Assembly: GCF_024169315.1 (NCBI RefSeq)
Contig: NZ_JALJWR010000001.1
Span: 5,568,501-5,632,500 of the forward strand
Length of the DNA stretch: 64,000 bases
Source: Pseudomonas migulae
GTDB taxonomy: Bacteria > Pseudomonadota > Gammaproteobacteria > Pseudomonadales > Pseudomonadaceae
Direction of reading: 5' to 3'
Shown: piece by piece, positions 7,797 to 16,247 of the stretch
Position numbering within the stretch: position 1 is the stretch's first letter
Layout of the letters: every line of letters starts with the position of its first letter
Position numbers and translations under genes: made by a program
The notes under the pieces: generated by a model
What the model was told of the DNA's origin: nothing
Databases searched by the model: none
Seen by the model: only the letters and a program-made list of their open reading frames with translations

Positions 7797-9755
7797 ATGT
7801 CTAGTAAGCAAAACTTTTCTGTAAGCGGCAATAAGAAAAGAGCGAAATACCTGGCGTATCGAGCCAGCATAAATGTCGCTGATCACAAGGCGCCCACACC
7901 TCATCCCGATAATTTATTTTTGCCCCCTTTGGTAGCGGGCGGGGAGCACTATCAACCGGCTAGCTCGTTTGGCAAAGTGACAAAATGGCTGGCTGAGCCA
8001 TTTCCGGATATGACTAATCCGGTTCCAACAGTTTATCTTATTGACTTAATTCTTAGTGGATCTCCTAACACAGCGGCGGATCAATATAGAGGCCAATCGC
8101 CCGCCGACCCGGCAATTCCTATGGTGCTGAATCTCACGTTGCCAGCTAAAGATACAGCCGGAGTAAAGGAAATTGGCAATCGCATCAACTTTGGCGGTAA
8201 CACTGGTCGTTTCGAGCTATTCAAGTACATTGTGCAACCCGATCCTCAAATTTTTAACCAGTCGATCACTGTAGATCCAACGGTGGATCAAACAGGTATT
8301 GCTCCGGAAGATTTTGATAATAATAAGACTATTCTCTTCGGTTTTGAATACTTAAATCCAAGGCTGGGGGACTTTCTTGAATGCAGGTTTGGGCGTACCG
8401 CTGATATTACTCAGGTGATTGGGACGTGGACAATTACTGAAGCCAATAAAAATGATCCGATCGTTTTCACGTTGACAAAGGATCATGCCGCCCCTCTTGA
8501 GGGAGAGTGCGTTGTTATTGTTGAGGGTAACACTTATCCCGGAGTGAAGGCCACACGATCGCCCGTTAAAAAAGTTCATGTGTTTAAGCAAAATCGTCCA
8601 GCTAATTTTGATCAGCTGCATCTTCCTCAGATAATAGATCCGGGTGATAAATTAGAAATCCAAGAATTTATTGACGGGATCACAGCGGGTCTTGAAAAAC
8701 CTTACACAAACCACAGTCGTACACTGGACAAACTTGCAATATCCATCGATGGCGTGAGGCAACCCTCACTACCTATCAACGCTTTCCCGTTCCAGAATCT
8801 ACTCAATTCCGCGGCACTCCTTGCGCTGGGTGACGACAGAGAGGTAGAACTGGAATATCAGATTGAACGCTTGGGCTTTTTTTTTCCGCCGGTACCTGTT
8901 GCCAGGAAAGTTGAAGTTGACGTAAGGATGCCATTGGCTCCCATAGTGCCTCCAAATTACTCCCCGCCGGATGTTACTGCGCTTGCACCCACGCTTAAAG
9001 GGCCGGTCTCTCCGCCCAACATGCTTACGGTGGCTGATAAACAGAATGGTGGCGACGTTGTACTCAATGTTCCGCTTCACACTGAATTTAATCCAGGAGA
9101 CACACTCTACGGTTATTTTGGTGGTCATCCAATTCCGGCACCTGGCGGAGTTTACCCCTATCCCGCAACTGGAAATCCACCAAACCCAATACCTCTCCCA
9201 ATGAGTTGGGCGTTTGTTAATTCTATTGGTACTAATCTGGATACGCAGCTTCAATACGTTGTGGAGCATACAAAAAATAATAACCAGTCAGTGTCAATGC
9301 TGCAGTTGGCGAATGTTAATTTAACCCCGGTCGTTTTGCAGGCGGCCACATTCGTTCATGAAGATTCCAATTTTGGCATTATTTGCGATTCGTTGAGAAA
9401 GGTCGGCGGCGATGTAGGGGCTGTCATTAATATTCCCGGAGATTCGCAATTGGCAAATCTCATGGTTAAATGTAAATATGTCGGCTACTCCGCACAATCA
9501 GCAACTGATCCCGATATTATTGATGATTCAATATATGAACATGAATTTAAATTCGATCCGACAGACGTAGGGCCCGGGGCTTTTGTTTTTATTCCCTACC
9601 AATATCTGTTGGCAACGCGAAATGCTTGGGGGGTATGTTCCTTCGAAGTTGTTATCGCGGGTGAACGTGTCTCTACCAAAAGTAAAGTCTATCGGGTCAA
9701 TATGAGTTACGGCGGAGATACATGCGACATATCGGGGCCTCCTCCTTTTCCATAA
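7797..9755 (+). CDS. Hypothetical protein, 652 aa, low GC, possible Ig-like surface protein
   Basis: I do not recognise the family with confidence. The start has a good site (AAGGAG, 10 nt upstream). There is no Sec signal peptide or membrane segment at the N-terminus (MSSKQNFSVSGNKKRAKYLA). The protein is rich in Pro, Asn and Asp, and strand-rich stretches such as FNPGDTLYGYFGGHPI resemble the Ig-like domains of large Pseudomonas surface proteins. Codon use is visibly more AT-rich than in all flanking genes, which suggests acquisition from elsewhere. It sits between an RTX adhesin and an autotransporter and shares an upstream element with the Ig-repeat gene at 12.3-14.7 kb. A surface or secreted role is inference from context only. 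Confidence 0.75.
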   Translation: MSSKQNFSVSGNKKRAKYLAYRASINVADHKAPTPHPDNLFLPPLVAGGEHYQPASSFGKVTKWLAEPFPDMTNPVPTVYLIDLILSGSPNTAADQYRGQSPADPAIPMVLNLTLPAKDTAGVKEIGNRINFGGNTGRFELFKYIVQPDPQIFNQSITVDPTVDQTGIAPEDFDNNKTILFGFEYLNPRLGDFLECRFGRTADITQVIGTWTITEANKNDPIVFTLTKDHAAPLEGECVVIVEGNTYPGVKATRSPVKKVHVFKQNRPANFDQLHLPQIIDPGDKLEIQEFIDGITAGLEKPYTNHSRTLDKLAISIDGVRQPSLPINAFPFQNLLNSAALLALGDDREVELEYQIERLGFFFPPVPVARKVEVDVRMPLAPIVPPNYSPPDVTALAPTLKGPVSPPNMLTVADKQNGGDVVLNVPLHTEFNPGDTLYGYFGGHPIPAPGGVYPYPATGNPPNPIPLPMSWAFVNSIGTNLDTQLQYVVEHTKNNNQSVSMLQLANVNLTPVVLQAATFVHEDSNFGIICDSLRKVGGDVGAVINIPGDSQLANLMVKCKYVGYSAQSATDPDIIDDSIYEHEFKFDPTDVGPGAFVFIPYQYLLATRNAWGVCSFEVVIAGERVSTKSKVYRVNMSYGGDTCDISGPPPFP

Positions 9756-9793
9756 GCATCAATATGTAGTAGTTTTTTCGGTCAAGTTGATTG

Positions 9794-9829
9794 CGTATAT
9801 CCGGCGTCGAGGTGCCGGATATACGTTTG
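9794..9829 (+). terminator. Hairpin terminator after the 652-aa gene
   Basis: Perfect 12-bp stem CGTATATCCGGC / GCCGGATATACG with an 8-nt loop followed by TTTGTT, 38 nt after the stop codon. The U-tract is short, so termination may be partial. Confidence 0.55.
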
Positions 9830-9876
9830 TTATGGCCAATCTGCGTTGGTTTTTTCTCACGCTTTCAGAGATTAAT

Positions 9877-9894
9877 CCTACATTTTTTTGTAGG
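9877..9894. promoter_or_regulatory. Inverted repeat CCTACA-T6-TGTAGG upstream of the autotransporter
   Basis: Six-base arms around a T-rich centre, flanked by outer AGAG/CTCT matches, about 75 nt upstream of the autotransporter start. It could be an operator or a weak terminator; no regulator is known to me. Confidence 0.3.
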
Positions 9895-9969
9895 AAGTCT
9901 CTGTATCGTCCGCAGCCCTCAACGTTCTCCGCTTCTTTGCAGGAGACAAGAAGACGAAAGGACAGATCA

Positions 9970-12249
9970 ATGAGCCTCGATAACCCGGTTTCACTTAAAC
10001 CTGCAAGCGCAGTTACGTTCAAAGTGCTGGCACTGTTACCGGCTTTTTTTTTGATCAATACGTCGGCGATGGCGGCAATCATTGTTGGCGCTGGCGAGAA
10101 CAGGACCATCGATCCCACTGACCCTGTCAGCGACTACCTGGTGCAAGATGGCGGCGTACTCAATGCAGGGGCAGTAACGACCCAAAGCTTGACCATCCAG
10201 TCCGGGTCGACCTTGAACATCGACGGCACGGTCGTCAACGGCAATCCTGGCAACCACGGAATTCTGGTGAGTGAAAGCCAGGCCACCATTCAACGGGCCA
10301 CTGTCACTGCGGACACTGCAGCACTGTGGCTCAGTCGAGCGCCTTCAGCCACGCAAGGCTCGACGGTCACCGCAACCGACAGCACATTCCACGGTGGTGA
10401 AGCCGGGGCGATGGTTACGGGGCTGAGCACATTGACGCTGGTCAACAGCGAGCTCCGAGGCACGAATGCCGACAGCGTCGGCCTGGACAGTCGCGGCGGC
10501 GATGTACGCGCACTGGCCGGCACACTGATCAGCGGCGCCCTTGCCGGCGTGCGGATGACCAATGACGCCAACGGCCAGGGCACCAATACCTTGTTGCTGG
10601 ACAACTCCACCGTAGAAGGCCGCAACGGACCGGCGATCCTGGTGGAAAACGGCGTTCAAGGTGCGACCATCCAGGTGCAGAACAACAGTGTTCTGCGGGC
10701 GGCTGATGGGACTCTGTTGAAGGTACAAGGCGCGTCTTCTGCGGCGATGAATGTCGTCGGCAGTGCGTTGGAAGGCAACGTGCAAGTGCTGCAGAACAGC
10801 ACCGTCGACCTCTCGTTCAACGGCGCCTCGATGGTGGGGGACATACTGCGTGAAAACGGCTCCACCGCCAATGTCGCCCTGAACAACGGCTCATCGTTCA
10901 CCGGGCGCTTGAACAACAGCAACCTGACGCTCAATCAGTCGAGCCTGACCATGGTCGACAATGACAGCATCGATAATTTGTCAATGAACGATGGCCTCGT
11001 CAATTTCGGTGCACCGGGCGCGCAACGTGCGAATCGTCAGCTCGAAGTCGGTACGCTTGCCGGCACCGGTATCATCGCCATGCAGGGCAATTTCCAGACC
11101 GGTGAAAGCGACTTGCTGAAAGCCGATACGGCGACCGGTAGCTACGAATTGGCCGTCAACGCTTCGGGCAAGGACGCGACGTCTCCTCAACAATTGACGC
11201 TGGTGCAAATTGCCAATAACACCGCAGCGTTCTCGTTGCTGGGCGGCCGGGTCGATGTGGGGACATTTGAATACGATCTGGAAGAAAGAACCAATGCCAC
11301 CGGCGGCACCGAGTATTACCTGAACCCCACCAACCGGCTCACGTCCGGCGCGCAATCGGTGGCGGCCCTGTTTCAAACCGCCCTGACCGTGTCGTATGGC
11401 GAGTTGAAGTCGCTGGAAAACCGCATGGGCGAGTTGCAGGCGGACGACAAGCGCCATGGCTTGTGGGTACGGTCGTATGGCAACAAGTGGAACGTTGACG
11501 ACGGTTCGTCGGGTGTGGGTTACCGTCAACAGCAGCAGGGTTTCACCCTGGGCGCCGACACCCGGTTGGGTGACAGTCCCTGGACGGTCGGTATGCTGGC
11601 GGGTTACAGCAAATCCGATCTGAATCTCAATGGCGGCACCTCGGCCGAGGTCAACAGTTACTACTTCGGTCCCTATTTTGGCTGGTTGAATCGCGACACG
11701 GGCTACTACGTCGATGGCGCCCTGAAGTTCAACCATTTCCGCAATGAATCCAAAGTCAGGATGAGCGATGGCAAGCGTGCCGAAGGCGATTACAGCAACT
11801 CGGCGGTGAGTGCGATCGTAGAAGGCGGGCGCAGCATCGACCTCGGGGATGGCTGGTTCGCCAAACCTTCTGCCCAGTTATCCGCGGCCGTCATCCAGGG
11901 CAAGAACTATCACCTGGACAACGACATGGACGCCGAAGGGGACCGCACGCATTCGTTGCGCACCAAGCTGGGTGTCATGGCTGGTCGCAGCATCGACCTG
12001 GGGAATACTCAGGTGCGTCCATACGGGCGGGTAGCGGTGGTCCATGAGTTTGCATCGAACGACAACAACGTGCGGGTCAACGGAAACCCGATCAATACCA
12101 ACCTTGCGGGCACTGGTTTTGAAGCGGGTGTCGGGGTGGCGGCTTCGTGGTCCGAGAATTTGCGTTTTGATGTCGGTGTCGATTATGCCAAGGGTAAAAA
12201 TATCGAACAGCCCGTGGCTGTGACCTTTGGTGTGAACTATCAGTTTTAA
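9970..12249 (+). CDS. Autotransporter (type V secretion) with beta-helical passenger
   Basis: 759 residues. The extended signal peptide ends near SAMA (residue about 36). The passenger (about 37-480) is made of short repeating strands (LTIQSGSTLNIDGTVV, LTLNQSSLTMVDN), the pattern of a pertactin-like beta-helix. The C-terminal 270 residues form an autotransporter barrel: LWVRSYGNKWNV, GFTLGADTRLGDSPWTVGMLAGYSKSDL, then repeated amphipathic strands and a terminal ...GVNYQF ending in Phe. The start ATG follows AAAGGA by about 7 nt. No protease motif was noticed in the passenger, so adhesion or aggregation is more likely than proteolysis, but that is inference. It converges on the Ig-repeat gene and shares a bidirectional terminator with it. 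Confidence 0.88.
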   Translation: MSLDNPVSLKPASAVTFKVLALLPAFFLINTSAMAAIIVGAGENRTIDPTDPVSDYLVQDGGVLNAGAVTTQSLTIQSGSTLNIDGTVVNGNPGNHGILVSESQATIQRATVTADTAALWLSRAPSATQGSTVTATDSTFHGGEAGAMVTGLSTLTLVNSELRGTNADSVGLDSRGGDVRALAGTLISGALAGVRMTNDANGQGTNTLLLDNSTVEGRNGPAILVENGVQGATIQVQNNSVLRAADGTLLKVQGASSAAMNVVGSALEGNVQVLQNSTVDLSFNGASMVGDILRENGSTANVALNNGSSFTGRLNNSNLTLNQSSLTMVDNDSIDNLSMNDGLVNFGAPGAQRANRQLEVGTLAGTGIIAMQGNFQTGESDLLKADTATGSYELAVNASGKDATSPQQLTLVQIANNTAAFSLLGGRVDVGTFEYDLEERTNATGGTEYYLNPTNRLTSGAQSVAALFQTALTVSYGELKSLENRMGELQADDKRHGLWVRSYGNKWNVDDGSSGVGYRQQQQGFTLGADTRLGDSPWTVGMLAGYSKSDLNLNGGTSAEVNSYYFGPYFGWLNRDTGYYVDGALKFNHFRNESKVRMSDGKRAEGDYSNSAVSAIVEGGRSIDLGDGWFAKPSAQLSAAVIQGKNYHLDNDMDAEGDRTHSLRTKLGVMAGRSIDLGNTQVRPYGRVAVVHEFASNDNNVRVNGNPINTNLAGTGFEAGVGVAASWSENLRFDVGVDYAKGKNIEQPVAVTFGVNYQF

Positions 12250-12261
12250 AGGTGAGGGATG

Positions 12262-12290
12262 AAAAAAAACCGCTATATGCGGTTTTTTTC
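12262..12290. terminator. Bidirectional terminator between convergent genes
   Basis: A-run, stem AACCGC / GCGGTT with a short TATAT loop, then a T-run. The symmetry lets it serve both the autotransporter (+) and the Ig-repeat gene (-). Confidence 0.85.
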
Positions 12291-12304
12291 GTTCTGGTGA
12301 GTTT

Positions 12305-14680
12305 TTAACTTTTGGACGTGCCTGCTACATGGACTTTCCATGCGTTGGACTCAGCCTTTTCATCTTCCCTCAGGGCACTGACTTCATGGGTGCTCCCGAC
12401 TGTCAGATTACTTTGGAGAAAGGCCCATTTGCCCTCTGCGTTGGTGGGCTCTAGTTTTTGTTGGATAACACCATCGAACCTGATCTTGACCGCACTGTCC
12501 GGTGTATGGAGGCCCCTGGCAACAAACCAGTTCGCGCGTAAGTCCCCGCCATCAGGAATTACGTTCCCGTCGGCATCATAAATACGGGTGAGCGTTGGTG
12601 CGGTGGCGGCCGCTTCCACTATAACCGTGCGAGGCCCAGCGTCGCCGCCCCCCGGATATTTTGCTTTGACGGTGAAGACGCGGCGGCCTTCAGCCAGCAC
12701 GCCGGTTGGATACCTGTAGCGACGGGTTGTTACGTCCACGCTTGCTTCACTCGGCGTCCCACCATCTATGGATACTTCAACCTTCTCACCCGGTTCACCT
12801 TCGCCTTCCACAAACAGGGAGGTTTCGTGCGTTGTCTCGCCGTCAGGAACCTCAACTCCGGCAGCGGTAGTGACCTTGTCGAGGGTTACGGGCTTTTTGA
12901 TAGCTTCCACTGTCACCGTGTGGGGCCCGGCTTCGCCGCCACCTGGGTATTTTCCTTCGGTGGTGAAGGCGTAAGTGTTATCGGTCAGCGGGCCTGTAGG
13001 ATGTTTGTAGCGACCGGTTACAGGATCCACGGTCGCTTCACCCAGCGGGTCACCATTTTTGAAGACTCCAACCTTCTCGCCCGGTTCACCTTCGCCTTCC
13101 ACAAACAGGGAGGTTTCGGGTGTTGTGTCGCCGTCACGAACTTCATCTCCGGCAGCGGTAGTGACCTTGTCGAGGGTTACGGGCTTTTTGATAGCTTCCA
13201 CTGTCACCGTGTGGGGCCCGGCTTCGCCGCCACCTGGGTATTTTCCTTCGGTGGTGAAGGCGTAAGTGTTATCCGTCAGCGGGCCTGTAGGATGTTTGTA
13301 GCGACCGGTTACAGGATCCACGGTCGCTTCACCCAGCGGGTCACCATTTTTGAAGACTCCAACCTTCTCACCCGGTTCACCTTCGCCCTCCACAAACAGG
13401 GAGGTTTCGGGTGTTGTGTCGCCGTCACGAACTTCATCTCCGGCAGCGGTAGTGACCTTGTCGAGGGTTACGGGCTTTTTGATAGCTTCCACTGTCACCG
13501 TGTGGGGCCCGGCTTCGCCGCCACCTGGGTATTTTCCTTCGGTGGTGAAGGCGTAAGTGTTATCGGTCAGCGGGCCTGTAGGATGTTTGTAGCGACCGGT
13601 TACAGGATCCACGGTCGCTTCACCCAGCGGGTCATCATTTTTGAAGACTCCAACCATCTCGCCCGGTTCACCTTCGCCTTCCACAAACAGGGAGGTTTCG
13701 GGTGTTGTGTCGCCGTCACGAACTTCATCTCCGGCAGCGGTAGTGACCTTGTCGAGGGTTACGGGCTTTTTGATAGCTTCCACTGTCACCGTGTGGGGCC
13801 CGGCTTCGCCGCCACCTGGGTATTTTCCTTCGGTGGTGAAGGCGTAAGTGTTATCGGTCAGCGGGCCTGTAGGATGTTTGTAGCGACCGGTTACAGGATC
13901 CACGGTCGCTTCACCCAGCGGGTCACCATTTTTGAAGACTCCAACCATCTCGCCCGGTTCACCTTCGCCTTCCACAAACAGGGAGGTTTCGGGTGTTGTG
14001 TCGCCGTCACGAACTTCATCTCCGGCAGCGGTAGTGACCTTGTCGAGAGTTACCGGCGTGACAACTTCCTCTCCCAGAGTAAATTTGAAAGTCTCCGACT
14101 CATTGTTACTCTGATCCTTGACCTTGATAATGTAGTCACCTGGCGCCAATGCAGTCAGCTCAAAGATGACTTTGCCGCAGCCATTGACCAGTTCCGTTTT
14201 AAGTAATGTCTCACCATTAAATAACCTCGAGTCCCCGCCCGGTGAAGAGTCGCAGGCCACGGTGACGTCTGGGCCAGGAATGGTCTCCCCAGGAGAAACT
14301 GGATCGCCATTGCTGGATACCAGAGTAATGGCCGGTTTTTCCCTTGCTGCAGTAAATCTTCTGGGCACCGATGAAATGGGGGGGATTTTTTCGTCCACCA
14401 TACGCACTTGATGGCAATCGTACTTCGTTAGTGGCAGCAGCTCAGTTGTGAACTCGCCATTATCATCACTCTGCGCTGTACCCAATACTTCATTGCCGTT
14501 CATTATAGTGACAGTGCTGCCTGCTATAACGTTGTAGCCGGTAACCCTGATCTGCCTGTCGCGTGTAGTTTTATTGGTGATGGGAGTGCCTTTACTGTCA
14601 TCCAGTCGACGAAACTGTGGCTGCATGTCAGCAAGTACTTCAGGTGGGGGAGATGAATTGTTCGAGGGAAAATCGGTCAT
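12305..14680 (-). CDS. Ig-like repeat protein with five 97-residue repeats
   Basis: 791 residues. The N-terminal part (about 1-210) has two Ig-like/Big-type segments (RQIRVTGYNVIAGSTVTIMN; FELTALAPGDYIIKVKDQ). Five tandem 97-residue units beginning PVTLDKVTTAAGDEV follow; four are nearly identical and the fifth is diverged. A C-terminal Ig-like segment closes the protein. No Sec signal peptide, sorting motif or RTX repeats are visible, so the export route is unclear. The start at MTDFPSN is chosen because CCGGAG lies 7 nt upstream; a TTG further upstream lacks that. It shares a promoter element with the 652-residue ORF. The fold is supported by the beta-rich repeats; the function is unknown. 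Confidence 0.8.
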   Translation of the reverse strand: MTDFPSNNSSPPPEVLADMQPQFRRLDDSKGTPITNKTTRDRQIRVTGYNVIAGSTVTIMNGNEVLGTAQSDDNGEFTTELLPLTKYDCHQVRMVDEKIPPISSVPRRFTAAREKPAITLVSSNGDPVSPGETIPGPDVTVACDSSPGGDSRLFNGETLLKTELVNGCGKVIFELTALAPGDYIIKVKDQSNNESETFKFTLGEEVVTPVTLDKVTTAAGDEVRDGDTTPETSLFVEGEGEPGEMVGVFKNGDPLGEATVDPVTGRYKHPTGPLTDNTYAFTTEGKYPGGGEAGPHTVTVEAIKKPVTLDKVTTAAGDEVRDGDTTPETSLFVEGEGEPGEMVGVFKNDDPLGEATVDPVTGRYKHPTGPLTDNTYAFTTEGKYPGGGEAGPHTVTVEAIKKPVTLDKVTTAAGDEVRDGDTTPETSLFVEGEGEPGEKVGVFKNGDPLGEATVDPVTGRYKHPTGPLTDNTYAFTTEGKYPGGGEAGPHTVTVEAIKKPVTLDKVTTAAGDEVRDGDTTPETSLFVEGEGEPGEKVGVFKNGDPLGEATVDPVTGRYKHPTGPLTDNTYAFTTEGKYPGGGEAGPHTVTVEAIKKPVTLDKVTTAAGVEVPDGETTHETSLFVEGEGEPGEKVEVSIDGGTPSEASVDVTTRRYRYPTGVLAEGRRVFTVKAKYPGGGDAGPRTVIVEAAATAPTLTRIYDADGNVIPDGGDLRANWFVARGLHTPDSAVKIRFDGVIQQKLEPTNAEGKWAFLQSNLTVGSTHEVSALREDEKAESNAWKVHVAGTSKS
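12602..14056 (-). repeat. Five tandem 291-bp repeats in the Ig-like gene
   Basis: Period exactly 291 bp (units begin, reading leftward, at 14056, 13765, 13474, 13183 and 12892). The first four differ by only a few bases (for example GEMVGVFKN against GEKVGVFKN). The last shows VEVPDGETTHETS and other changes, as expected for the oldest end copy. Confidence 0.95.
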
Positions 14681-14738
14681 GACATGACTCCGGTTGGTCA
14701 AGGGAACGGAGTGATTTAAGGCCTCGAACAGGGGGGTT

Positions 14739-14763
14739 GGCTACTGTCAGAAATAACAGGTTT
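14739..14763 (-). promoter_or_regulatory. Second copy of the conserved promoter element, upstream of the Ig-repeat gene
   Basis: Read on the minus strand it matches the 7622-7646 element at 23 of 25 positions and contains the dyad CTGTTATTTCTGACAG (14744-14759). It lies 58 nt upstream of the start codon. Confidence 0.6.
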
Positions 14764-14842
14764 GAATGTATTTCCGATGAATGGAGGGCGCGGGGATGCA
14801 CGTTGAAAGCAGGCTTATCCGCTATTAAAAACGCAGAATGTT

Positions 14843-15238
14843 TCAGGGTTTACGCAAAGTCTTCTGCCGAAGAATGTACACCGACACCAGCACCGCACTG
14901 GTCAGCATAAAACCCCGCGCCCACGGCAGGGGCACCAGGTAGCACGACAACAGAATGCTCACCCACATCAAGCCGATAGCGTAGACCTTGCCCTTGAGCG
15001 GAATGCCGTTGCCGTCGAGGTAGTCGCGAATCCATGGACCCAGCCGTGGATGCTCCACCAGCCAGTTATAAAAGCGCGGTGAACTGCGAGCGAAGCACGC
15101 GGCTGCCAGAAGCAGGAAAGGCGTGGTGGGCAACACCGGCAGGAAAATCCCGATCACCCCCAGCGCTACGCTCAGCCAGCCGATGGCCAGCAGCGCGTAA
15201 CGCAACATCAGGGAGCGGTGGCCTATGGGGTTGTCCAT
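14843..15238 (-). CDS. DUF454 (YbaN-like) inner-membrane protein
   Basis: 131 residues with three to four hydrophobic segments: LMLRYALLAIGWLSVALGVIGIFLPVLPTTPFLLL, then MWVSILLSCYLV and the C-terminal FMLTSAVLVSVYIL. The motif LPVLPTTPFLLLAAACFARSSPRF is diagnostic of the DUF454 family. Its function is not established. It starts 10 bp after the YecA-like gene on the same strand and is likely cotranscribed with it. The start at MDNPIGH fits the family length; the ribosome site is weak. Confidence 0.85.
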   Translation of the reverse strand: MDNPIGHRSLMLRYALLAIGWLSVALGVIGIFLPVLPTTPFLLLAAACFARSSPRFYNWLVEHPRLGPWIRDYLDGNGIPLKGKVYAIGLMWVSILLSCYLVPLPWARGFMLTSAVLVSVYILRQKTLRKP

Positions 15239-15248
15239 AGGCGAAACC

Positions 15249-15836
15249 TTAGTGGTGACGTGGCTTGAGGATCGCCGGTTTTTCGTCTGGCGCATTGCAC
15301 AGCAGGTACAGCGCGGTCAGGGCTTCCGGGATCTGCACGATCATGTCGTCCATCAGGTTGGCGTCTTTGGCGATGTCTTCGAACTCAGGCTGTTCGTCGA
15401 ACAGACCCGAACCGACCATGATCGGCAGCAGCATTTCGCTGACTTCGTCTTCGGCGGTTTCGAACCAGGCCGCTTCGCGCAGGAACACGCCTTCCATGAA
15501 GCCGATGCACCAGCCGCGCAGGTCGGAGTCATCCGGCTCGTCGCCCAGGTCGAGGTCGCATGGCAGCTCGAACTCTTCGTCGGACGCCAGTTGGCGAGCG
15601 ATGTGAGCCTTGAGGGCGAGCAGGGTGGATTCGATCGCTTCACGCTCGGTGTCGTCGGCGTAATGCGGCTCTTCGGCGAAGAGGGCATCGATCCATTCAC
15701 GGTCGGGAACGCTTTCGGAACAGATCGACAGCGCGGTGAGGTAGCCGTGGGCGGCCACGTAGTCCAGCGCCTCGTCATGCAGTTCATCAGCGTCGAGGAA
15801 GACTTGCAGGCGGGTTAGTTGCTCAGCGAAGGACAT
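15249..15836 (-). CDS. UPF0149/YecA family protein
   Basis: 195-residue acidic cytosolic protein of the YecA/YgfB family: LTRLQVFLDADELHDEALDYVAAHGYLTAL near the N-terminus, then GWCIGFMEGVFLREAAWF and the acidic EVSEMLLPIMVGSGLF. Members are small helical proteins without known catalytic residues. The start at MSFAEQL removes 34 unlikely upstream residues. It is first in a two-gene unit with the DUF454 gene and divergent from recQ. Confidence 0.85.
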   Translation of the reverse strand: MSFAEQLTRLQVFLDADELHDEALDYVAAHGYLTALSICSESVPDREWIDALFAEEPHYADDTEREAIESTLLALKAHIARQLASDEEFELPCDLDLGDEPDDSDLRGWCIGFMEGVFLREAAWFETAEDEVSEMLLPIMVGSGLFDEQPEFEDIAKDANLMDDMIVQIPEALTALYLLCNAPDEKPAILKPRHH

Positions 15837-15943
15837 TAAAGGGCTACCTTGGGAATTAAACAGATGCGGGAATTCTAGGCCTTCTTGAGCACTCAGGCCA
15901 GCCGCGCGGGATATTTGCGCCTGTGACCTCACCAACACCGCAG

Positions 15944-16040
15944 TCCCTGTGGGAGCGGGCTTGCCCGCGATGGCGGCGTGTCAGGCGATAAAAATACTGG
16001 ATGTACCGGCCCCATCGCGGGCAAGCCCGCTCCCACAGGG
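15944..16040. repeat. REPIN (paired REP), GTGGGAGCGGGCTTGCCCGCGA family
   Basis: Inverted REP arms (GTGGGAGCGGGCTTGCCCGC and its complement) about 55 bp apart, in the gap between yecA and recQ. The rest of this 411-bp gap holds a TATACT that may be a recQ -10 box, but no other clear feature. Confidence 0.9.
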
Positions 16041-16247
16041 TCCTGCAGTGCGTATGAGTTCGTGTGTCTTATCAGCGGCGCCCTCTGACGGGGAGGCCTC
16101 GGGTATACTCCCGCGTTTTGTGATGCCCTGCTGGCGTCGCGGCTGAAATGTGAAGCGTCATGCAACGCGCACTTACGATTTGTCAGTGCAGTCTTGCGGA
16201 TCCTGAACCAGCCTTGCAGGGATGTTTCGGTGATTTTTGGAGTTTTT

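Noticed and set aside
12827..14206. 459-codon plus-strand frame opposite the Ig-repeat gene
   Set aside because: It mirrors the 291-bp repeats; Cys/Phe-rich product without a start site, so it is a shadow.
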